Shown piece after piece: positions 6,694 through 12,403 of a stretch of 12,403 nt of DNA. The notes under the pieces were generated by a model. It was not told the DNA's origin. It did not search any database and was given only the letters and a program-made list of their open reading frames with translations. Location of the stretch: assembly GCA_001986395.2 (NCBI GenBank), contig MQVO02000266.1, positions 1 to 12,403 on the forward strand, written 5' to 3'. The DNA is from Irpex lacteus (taxonomy: Eukaryota; Basidiomycota; Agaricomycetes; Polyporales; Irpicaceae). Every line of letters begins with the position of its first letter. Position 1 is the stretch's first letter. Position numbers and translations under genes: made by a program.

Positions 6694-7058
6694 ATGTTTT
6701 TTGGGGAAGGGCATATTTTAATTCTACGGTTGTCCATACTCCTTCGTATTCCCCATTTGGGAATAAAAGGAATGATCAGTATCTATATTTATTGGTAGTT
6801 TAAATTGATAGTAAATTCTTCCTAACCATAAACTTACCCCAAAAAAACTAGTTATAATTAATTATCCCGGTATTATTAAAATTTAATTAAATTAAATTTT
6901 AATTAGAGCCTAGTTTTTTGGGTAAGGCGTTGGATAGAGGTATTCTCATTTGTAAGAAGTAATAAATTACATCTTCTAAATGTTCACGTTCACTTGACCA
7001 CTTTTGAGGTAAGGGACCTCCTTCGTAAGGCAGAGTAAAAATAGAGTAATGATCTTTA
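6694..7058 (-). pseudogene. dpo: Plasmid-type DNA polymerase fragment, palm-side region, on the opposite strand
   Basis: Minus-strand reading from about 7058 gives TLPYEGGPLPQKWSSEREHL then EDVIYYFLQMRIPLSNAL. After hairpin C it gives SLWLGRIYYQFKLPINIDTD, then PNGEYEGVWTTVELKYAL. The last stretch matches the [YF]P-x-G-x-[WY]-x-G-[VWY]-x-x-x-E-[EL]-K-x-A signature of plasmid family B polymerases, which lies between the DxxSLYPS motif and the fingers motif. A one-base deletion lies near 6759 (SFY to FPNG). Hairpin C splits it and hairpin B ends it. It overlaps the first codons of nad2 on the other strand. With the + strand N-terminal half it may be one gene broken by an inversion. The first 40 residues are less certain than the second part. 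Confidence 0.62.
6837..6922 (+). mobile_element. CTAG palindrome C (long form), inside the reverse dpo fragment
   Basis: The element is CCCCAAAAAAACTAG, then TTATAATTAATTATCCCGG, then an inner AT palindrome built of ATTAAAATTTAATT and AAATTTTAAT, then AGAGCCTAGTTTTTTGGG. The arms extend outward as CTTA (6833-6836) and TAAG (6923-6926). Removing 6837-6921 (85 bases) joins the two open halves of the minus-strand dpo frame (…NAL + LSLW…). It is the same element as copy D, in the opposite direction. Confidence 0.85.
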
Positions 7059-8674
7059 TAAGTATAATGATCTTAATAGTGGCTATTGCACTACATTCTC
7101 TTTCCCCGGTTATTTTATCTAGAATTTCAGCTATAGTATTTTATTTATGCCGGAGTATTAGCTTTTAATACTTTTGATATTCAGGCAATTGGATCAGGTA
7201 TAGGTATCTATAGTGGTTTATTTCAAGTTTCTACAGTATCTCAATTATTTGATATATTTTTTTTTTTATTGCAGGTCTAATTCTTATTGCTTCTCCTTAT
7301 TTAAATTTAAATAAGATAGTTTCAAATAATAATTCAGGTCAATACTCTTTAATAGTATTATTTAGTACATTAGGAGCATCCTTATTAATATCATCTTTTG
7401 ATTTAATTTCATTATATTTATGTATAGAATTACAATCTTTTGGTGTATATATTTTAGCTACTTTATATAGAAACTCAGAATCTGCTACTAGTGCAGGTTT
7501 AAAATATTTTTTATTAGGTTCATTATCTTCTTGTTTAATCTTATTAGGAATTGGTTTAGTTTATGCTTATACTGGTTTAACAAATTTAGAATCAATCTAT
7601 AGTTTAGTTTCAGTATCAAATAGTCCAAGTATTACACAAGGATTAAATTTAGGTATAATAATTATAATCATAGGATTATTATTCAAAATCAGTGCAGCAC
7701 CATTCCATAATTGGGCACCTGATGTGTATGATGATAGTCCTACAATAGTAACAAATTTGGTTAACTATAATGCCTAAAATCTCAATAGTTATCTTTTTAT
7801 TAGAATTATACACACACTTAGAATCATTTGGTAGTGTATTATCAATAGGAACAGTAGTAGATACTCTTGCCTCTAACGAGGGGAGTGGATATGTTTTAAA
7901 AAAATATATTATTATTAAGTTCATTATTATCTCTAATAATAGGTACAATAGTAGGTTTAGCACAATCTAAAATAAAAAGATTATTAGCTTATAGTACAAT
8001 ATCACATGTAGGATTTATGTTATTAGCTATAGCTATAAATACTGAACAGTCAATAGATTCCTTATTATTCTATATTATTCAATATTCATTAACAAATTTA
8101 GATACCTTTTTAATAATTATAGCTTTAGGTTATATTATAAATATTTCTAAATACTCTCACAGCCATAAAGTGGATATTGGGCAGGATGAGGAGAATAATA
8201 GTTTTATTAATAATAAAGGAAAAGAATTAGATATAAAATTTATTTCTGAATTAAAAGGACAATTTTTCTCAAATCCATTGTTAAGTGTAAGTTTAACAAT
8301 TTGTCTATTCTCTATGGCAGGTATACCACCTTTATTAGGGTTCTTCTCAAAACAATTTGTACTATATTCTGCTATACAAAGTGGTTACTACTTTATGTCA
8401 ATAGTTTGTATAATAGTTAGTGTAATTAGTGCTAGTTATTATTTAAAAATTATAAAAAATATTACACTCAGAAAATTATAATATTTCAATTACACACTCT
8501 AATCCCCAGCCCACAAAAGTGGAAGTGGTTGAAAATGGAGAAAATAAAGTATTAAGTAATTTACATAGTTTCTTAATATCTACTTTAACTTTATCAATTT
8601 TATTTTTTGTATTAAAACCTTCTATATTACTAAACAGTACTCAATTACTTTCTTTATCTTTATTTTATTACTAA
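7049..8674 (+). CDS. nad2: NADH dehydrogenase subunit 2 with five frame shifts
   Basis: Nad2 is a membrane antiporter-like subunit of complex I. The start ATG 7049 ([20 protein letters not shown]) or 7067 leads to the conserved fungal run [84 protein letters not shown] and [17 protein letters not shown]. The stop TAA at 8672-8674 directly abuts nad3. The frame has to change at 7139-7142 (one T too many), 7257-7267 (T run of 11), 7753-7755 (extra A), 7898-7904 (A run of 7, expected 6) and near 8464-8469 (extra base). Everything between reads clean and well conserved. Leucine is mainly TTA, and tryptophan is TGG. It is either a decaying copy, a gene with read errors, or one corrected at the RNA or ribosome level; I cannot tell which from DNA. 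Confidence 0.88.
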
Positions 8675-9044
8675 ATGAACAATATTATTATGTTATTTAT
8701 TTTTGTGCCTGTTTTATCTTTAATATTATTAGCTCTAAATCTTTTACTAGCACCTCATGTACCTTATGAAAATAAAGTATCTGCATATGAGTGTGGTTAC
8801 AATGCAATCCCAGGGCAAACAAGATCTACTTTCCAAATTCAATTTTATTTAGTAGCTATTCTTTTCTTAGTTTTTGATCTGGAAATTTTACTTCTATTCC
8901 CTATTGCTGTTTCTTTATATCAAGTTGGTACTTTTGGTTTCTCAGTAGCACTTATCTTTTTTTGTAGTATTAACTATAGGATTTGTACTTGAAATAGGAT
9001 CTGGAGCAATTAAATTCACAGGTTTAAACGAACAATCTAATTAA
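8675..9044 (+). CDS. nad3: NADH dehydrogenase subunit 3 with one frame shift
   Basis: Nad3 is a small membrane subunit of complex I whose loop carries a conserved Cys near the quinone tunnel. It starts at the ATG touching the nad2 stop. It reads LAPHVPYENKVSAYECGYNA (the Cys is present), FQIQFYLVAILFLVFDLEI and LFPIAVS. At the T run 8957-8963 (seven, expected six) the frame changes and continues VVLTIGFVLEIGSGAIKFTG to TAA 9042-9044. About 122 residues in total is normal for the family. The nad2-nad3 pair is probably one transcript. As in nad2, leucine is mostly TTA. Confidence 0.9.
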
Positions 9045-9498
9045 ATTTTATACCCCCGTTGAATTAAATATATTCAAATTTTAATTATTTATTAATTTTA
9101 ATAACTTTTTTCATAGGTTATTTGTGGAAGATATTTGGTAACTGTTAGTTTCTCAACCCTTCCTTTTTTTTTTAAATTAAAAAAGGATAACAACATCCGT
9201 ATCCTAGGTATAAGATAAAGCGGTACCCCCAGCCGATCAAGCTTAGATACTCTGTGCTTTATTTTGGATGCATAATTTGTCATGTGTTGCATGCTGCCAT
9301 TGGCATTTGTACCTTTTGTCTGTAAAATTAAAGCAAACCTGAAATGAGTTACTCCCAAGTTAAATCTTTTTCCGAAATGAAAACATAAGTTTTATTTCTT
9401 AAATCTTAAACCAAAATGTAAAAAAAATAATTTTAACTTTAAAAGAAGTTATATTTTCCTTCGAGGGGTTTCTATTAAATTGCATTAATTTTACCCAA
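9045..9498. other. Spacer with a T/A hairpin and a compositionally odd island
   Basis: No gene is recognised in these 450 bases. A hairpin CCTTTTTTTTTTAAATTAAAAAAGG lies at 9162-9186. About 9187-9360 is clearly richer in G and C than its surroundings and on the minus strand stays open as FALILQTKGTNANGSMQHMT and beyond (ATG at 9358). Codon use is unlike the neighbours, and no family is recognised. The rest is plain AT-rich spacer. Confidence 0.5.
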
Positions 9499-9583
9499 CC
9501 CCAAAAAAACTAGGCTCTAATTAAAATTTAATTTAATTAAATTTTAATAATTGCGGGATAATTAATTATAACTAGTTTTATGG
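9499..9583 (-). mobile_element. CTAG palindrome D (long form, reverse direction)
   Basis: CCCCAAAAAAACTAG is followed by GCTCTAATTAAAATTTAATT, TAATTAAATTTTAATAATTG, CGGGATAATTAATTATAACTAG and TTTTATGG (runs listed piecewise). Its reverse complement matches copy C at nearly every inner base, differing at CCCGCAATT versus CCCGGTATT. The outer right arm is worn (TTTTATGG). Confidence 0.82.
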
Positions 9584-9722
9584 TTAGTCCTTTCTTTCTC
9601 TGAAATAGTACCATCCGTTAAAAATAGCTTCTCTAGCTAAACAGAGTCAATTTCTCGCTATGAATGGTAAATCGGACAAGATTAATGCAGCAATCAGCTT
9701 TTAATTATTTAAATTAATAAAT

Positions 9723-9814
9723 CCCCAAAAAAACTAGTCCAATCCCCAAAAACTAGGAATTAGAAATAATTAGTTTTTTTGGTTGGGTCCTATAAATAAT
9801 TAGTTTTTTGGGGG
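9723..9814 (+). mobile_element. CTAG palindrome E, a copy inserted in another copy
   Basis: The outer arms are CCCCAAAAAAACTAG (9723-9737) and TTAGTTTTTTGGGGG (9800-9814). Inside lies a complete second copy at 9744-9782, CCCCAAAAACTAGGAATTAG with AAATAATTAGTTTTTTTGG. This is the GAATTA-centred type, as in copy A. The inner arms extend as CCAA (9739-9742) and TTGG (9783-9786). Confidence 0.8.
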
Positions 9815-9856
9815 AGGGTATATAATAAAAATTTAGATAATATTTAACTAAAAATA

Positions 9857-9939
9857 GGGCAGGTGATCCGATTGGTAATGGTGGTTCTCTGTAAAAGAAT
9901 TGGCTTACGCCGCAAAAGGTTCGATTCCTTTACTGCTCA
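9857..9939 (+). tRNA. trnY: tRNA-Tyr (anticodon GTA), long variable arm
   Basis: The acceptor GGGCAGG pairs with ACTGCTC (9932-9938), with one G.T pair and a G-A mismatch at the inner end; the discriminator is A9939. The anticodon stem GTTCT/AGAAT holds loop CTGTAAA, anticodon 9891-9893. The class II variable arm GGC-TTAC-GCC, as in bacterial-type Tyr tRNAs, follows. The T stem AAAGG/CCTTT has the standard loop TTCGATT. First of a group of three tRNAs. Confidence 0.9.
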
Positions 9940-10053
9940 GATGGGAAAAATTTACTACATATTTATTTTATTTCTTTTTTTAATTAAAAAAAGGATAAAG
10001 GGCAAAAAGAAAAAGAGTAAATAAAACTAAAAAAATAATTACTTTATTAAACT

Positions 10054-10126
10054 AAGACTGTAGCATAATAGGTAATGCATTCCGCTCATAATGGAACAGA
10101 TTATGGTTCGATTCCATGCGGTCTTA
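10054..10126 (+). tRNA. trnM: tRNA-Met (anticodon CAT)
   Basis: The acceptor AAGACTG pairs with CGGTCTT (10119-10125), discriminator A10126. The D stem is GCAT/ATGC. The anticodon stem TTCCG/TGGAA has loop CTCATAA (CAT at 10087-10089). The T stem TATGG/CCATG has loop TTCGATT. The first pair is A-T, fully paired, so it does not show the mismatched initiator end of bacteria. Whether it is elongator, initiator or a modified Ile tRNA cannot be decided from sequence alone. Confidence 0.9.
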
Positions 10127-10162
10127 ATTATTTTTTTCTTGTCTGCCTTATTATTAAAATAA

Positions 10163-10249
10163 GGGTACTTGGTCGAGTCTGGTTTATGGCGCTTGTCTTG
10201 AAAACAAGTACTTTTTTCAAAGTCGTGAGTTCAAATCTCACAGTGCCCG
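10163..10249 (+). tRNA. trnS: tRNA-Ser (anticodon TGA), long variable arm
   Basis: The acceptor GGGTACT pairs with AGTGCCC (10242-10248), discriminator G10249. The anticodon stem CTTGT/ACAAG has loop CTTGAAA (TGA at 10199-10201), reading UCN codons. The variable arm ACTTT-TTTC-AAAGT is the long stem typical of Ser tRNAs. The T stem GTGAG/CTCAC has loop TTCAAAT. It lies 36 bases after tRNA-Met, so joint transcription is likely. Confidence 0.93.
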
Positions 10250-10517
10250 ATTAAATAATTATAAGCCGGATAAATAAATTTATTTATCCTTTTTTATTAA
10301 TGGTAAAATAAAAAAGATTATTGTAACTGATAATCTATAAAGCCAATAAATAGTAAACAATAGTATTCCCTTTTTATTAGTTCTATACAACCACTATCCA
10401 CTTTGTGGGCGTGGTCACTATTTATATTTATTCTTTTTATTTTTTAATCAAAAGAATAAGTAGGGGTAAATAGAAATCAATCCTATATAATTAATACGTA
10501 TTAATTAATATACCTAT

Positions 10518-10623
10518 CCCCAAAAAACACTAGGGTCTAATTAAAATTTAATTTAATTAAATTTTAATAATCGCGGATAAATAATTGTTAGCCTTAGCCC
10601 ACGGGGATACTAGTTTTTTGGGG
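10518..10623 (-). mobile_element. CTAG palindrome F (long, diverged)
   Basis: CCCCAAAAAACACTAG starts the element and CTAGTTTTTTGGGG (10610-10623) ends it. The inner TCTAATTAAAATTTAATTTA module and CGCGGATAA resemble copy D. The region GTTAGCCTTAGCCCACGGGG before the right arm is extra and found in no other copy. It lies about 60 bases before atp6. Confidence 0.78.
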
Positions 10624-10684
10624 TCTATTTCACTTTAGCTAAATTAGAATTTAATAAAAAGAAAAATTAAAATTCAAAATCTAA

Positions 10685-11470
10685 ATGATCAATCAACTTA
10701 TAAATTTAGAAAGAATACAAATATTATCACCTTTAGATCAATTTGAAGTAAAAACTTTAATTGGATTTAATGCACCACTTTTTGGTTATATATACAATTT
10801 AATTTAACTAATATAGCTTTATATTTAATAGTTATCTTATCTATAATTGTAGCTTTACATTACTATGGAAATAACGAAAATAGAATATTAGCAAGTAAAT
10901 GGTCTATTGGATTAGATAGTTCATATGCAAGTATAAACTCAATGGTTAGAGAACAATTAGGTAAAGAAATATATTTACCTTTTATATATTCTTTATTCTT
11001 TTTTATATTAATAGCAAATTTAACAGGTAATGTACCTTATTCATATACTATTACAACATCAATAATGGTATCTATAGGTTTATCATTTACTATTTTAGTT
11101 GCTGTAACTATATTAGGTTTAGCTAGACATAAATTAGCCTTCTTTCTCTTTCTTTGTGCCTTCTGGAACACCTTTAGCTTTAGTACCTTTATTAGTATTA
11201 ATTGAATTTGTTTCATATTTAGCTAGAGCTTTCTCTTTAGGTATAAGACTTTTTGCTAATGTTGTAGCAGGACATACTTTAATGAAAATATTATCAACAT
11301 TCTTATATAAAATGTTTGCAGCAGGAATAGTAATGTTTGTAGTTACTTTACTACCATTTGGATTATTCTTAGCTATAATGGGACTTGAATTAGCAGTTTC
11401 ATTTATTCAAGCTTATGTATTTACAATCTTAACATGTTCATACATTAAAGATGCTGTAAATTTACACTAA
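10685..11470 (+). CDS. atp6: ATP synthase subunit 6 with two frame shifts
   Basis: Atp6 is subunit a of the F1Fo ATP synthase and forms the proton half-channels against the c-ring. ATG 10685 starts MINQLINLERIQILSPLDQF, then EVKTLIGFNAPLFGY. At 10787-10800 the frame changes (one T missing in CAATTT or an extra TA) into NLTNIALYLIVILSIIVALH, REQLGKEIYLPFIYSLFFFI and NLTGNVPYSYT. At 11143-11152 one extra base leads into VPSGTPLALVPLLVLIEFVS, YLARAFSLGIRLFANVVAGH (with the essential Arg of the half-channel helix) and ELAVSFIQAYVFTIL, ending LTCSYIKDAVNLH with TAA 11468-11470. The total is about 261 residues, normal for the family. Leucine is mainly TTA. No introns. Same doubt as for nad2: decay, error or recoding. 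Confidence 0.9.
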
Positions 11471-12403
11471 ATAAACCTTAGGAAGTAAATTAGTTAATAA
11501 ACCCCATGAAGTAACTTAGTTAATATTACATAATAAATATAATATAAATATAAATAATAATAATGCAGATTAAAAATGTAAATAAATTAAAAAATAAAAA
11601 TGTAAATTTTTGTTGCTTTCCAGGCTGTGTCTGTTCCTCTCCCTTACCTGAATCCATGTTGAATTTTGACTGTGTAAGGGCTTAAGAACACTATCATTAT
11701 AATGTTGATTGAATGTAAGATTACTGAAAGTGTTACTGTTCTTATCTTCAAACAGGGAATATTCTCTTCTTCATAAGTATTTACAGCTCTACCTACAATT
11801 TCAGAATATCCTCTGATTATTCTATTTACTCCATGTGAAGCTACATTTCTGGTTAATTAAATTAAAATAATCATATATTATCCCACGAAAGTGACATTTA
11901 CTATCAACTAACATAATGAGGATTTAGTGAGTATTTTATTATCTAATATTATTTCCTTAGTTATTTCTATCAATTAATACTTTAACTTAGATTATATAGA
12001 ATTAATGTGAAAGTAACTATACCTAATGAGTAAAATTAAAGAATCTAGATCCTTGAAAATATTAGTAGAGTTCAATTAGATTATTTTATTTAATTAAGAG
12101 TACTTTGATAAAATTATTCTATTTACTAACTTTGATAAATAAGAATAAGTAATCTAAGAAATAATAAGTAATAAATAATAAAATAGTAATAAAGTAATAG
12201 TAAATTAGTTTAATATTAACTAAGGATTATTAAAATAATAGTATGAATTATTATAAAGTTAGATGTAATAATATAAATAAATATAATATATAATTATCTA
12301 AGTTAACCCCCCAAACAAAAATACAGATTTTCCACCTTCCCTTTTTTTTTATTAAAAAAGGATAGTAGCTAAGTTAGTATCCAAGTGATTTAATATAGAT
12401 CTG
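11471..12403. other. AT-rich terminal spacer
   Basis: No gene is recognised over 930 bases, apart from a reverse-strand open stretch at 11644-11856 (listed separately). 11990-12300 is nearly pure A and T with TAATAA-type repeats. A hairpin CCCTTTTTTTTTATTAAAAAAGG lies at 12339-12361. CTAAGTTA occurs on both sides of it, at about 12299-12306 and 12369-12376, which could be a small direct repeat of an insertion. Confidence 0.6.
11644..11856 (-). other. Reverse-strand open stretch of 70 codons, unassigned
   Basis: The minus strand from 11856 reads without stop to TAA at 11644-11646: LTRNVASHGVNRIIRGYSEI, VGRAVNTYEEENIPCLKIRT, then a hydrophobic VTLSVILHSINIIMIVF. No ATG lies at its start, and it is closed upstream by TAA at 11857-11859. 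Base composition is more even than in the flanks. It may be a fragment of a mobile or plasmid gene. I do not recognise a family. Confidence 0.35.

Noticed and set aside
7679..7963. Reverse-strand open frame of 94 codons
   Set aside because: It lies opposite well-conserved nad2 sequence ([17 protein letters not shown]) and has no family features.
7770..7970. Separate small gene starting at 7770
   Set aside because: It is a piece of nad2 between two frame changes, then out-of-frame reading after 7904.
9098..9358. Reverse frame as a confident 86-residue gene
   Set aside because: No recognisable family, it crosses a hairpin and no start signal is evident; kept only as a compositional island.
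2444..10316. T/A hairpins as bacterial-type terminators
   Set aside because: This is mitochondrial DNA, where intrinsic bacterial terminators are not expected, and several lie away from gene ends.
5716..10623. CRISPR array
   Set aside because: Palindromic units are irregularly spaced in both directions, one sits inside another, and no spacers of even length or cas genes are present.

Overview
The window is a stretch of fungal-type mitochondrial DNA. It is strongly AT-rich and carries respiratory-chain and ATP-synthase genes (nad5 fragment, nad1, cox3, nad2, nad3, atp6) and five tRNA genes (Pro, Asp, Tyr, Met, Ser). It also holds a remnant of a GIY-YIG homing endonuclease and pieces of a plasmid-type family B DNA polymerase (dpo). 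The nad2-nad3 pair with no spacer, group I introns and dpo of mitochondrial-plasmid type all fit fungi. In dpo, TGA has to be read as tryptophan (code 4). Plasmid insertions, short inverted repeats and fragmented genes recall what is known from arbuscular mycorrhizal and some other fungi, but the species cannot be named from this sequence.

Layout: 1-1018 holds the last visible codons of a nad5 exon and then intron-like DNA with a dead GIY-YIG/NUMOD3 reading frame. 1019-2213 is nad1 without its first exon, split by two very small group I introns, with one in-frame TAA. tRNA-Pro follows. 2618-3776 is cox3, split by two more very small introns. A repeat-rich spacer leads to tRNA-Asp. 4195-7058 is a plasmid-invasion zone: a dpo N-terminal half with its exonuclease motif on the + strand, a dpo palm-region piece on the - strand, and several palindromic elements cutting both. 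7049-9044 is nad2 and nad3 with many small indels. 9045-10650 holds palindromes and the Tyr-Met-Ser tRNA group. 10685-11470 is atp6 with two indels. The end is AT-rich spacer.

Three things stand out. (1) A family of palindromic elements (CCCCAAAAAAACTAG ... CTAGTTTTTTTGGGG) occurs in at least seven places. One copy sits inside another, and two copies sit inside dpo reading frames, where taking out the element rejoins the frame. Their inner part is itself a second palindromic module, present in some copies and absent in another. (2) nad1 and cox3 use CTA leucine codons and contain tiny introns. nad2, nad3 and atp6 use TTA codons, have no introns and carry about eight frameshifts, while the equally AT-rich dpo reading frame has none. 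(3) The only tryptophan codons in the + strand dpo piece are TGA, whereas the resident genes use TGG.

Working together: nad1, nad2, nad3 and nad5 are complex I membrane subunits, cox3 belongs to complex IV and atp6 to the ATP synthase. The tRNAs serve mitochondrial translation. The dpo and endonuclease pieces and the palindromes are selfish DNA. Whether the indel-bearing nad2, nad3 and atp6 are live genes, decaying copies or read errors is the main open question.
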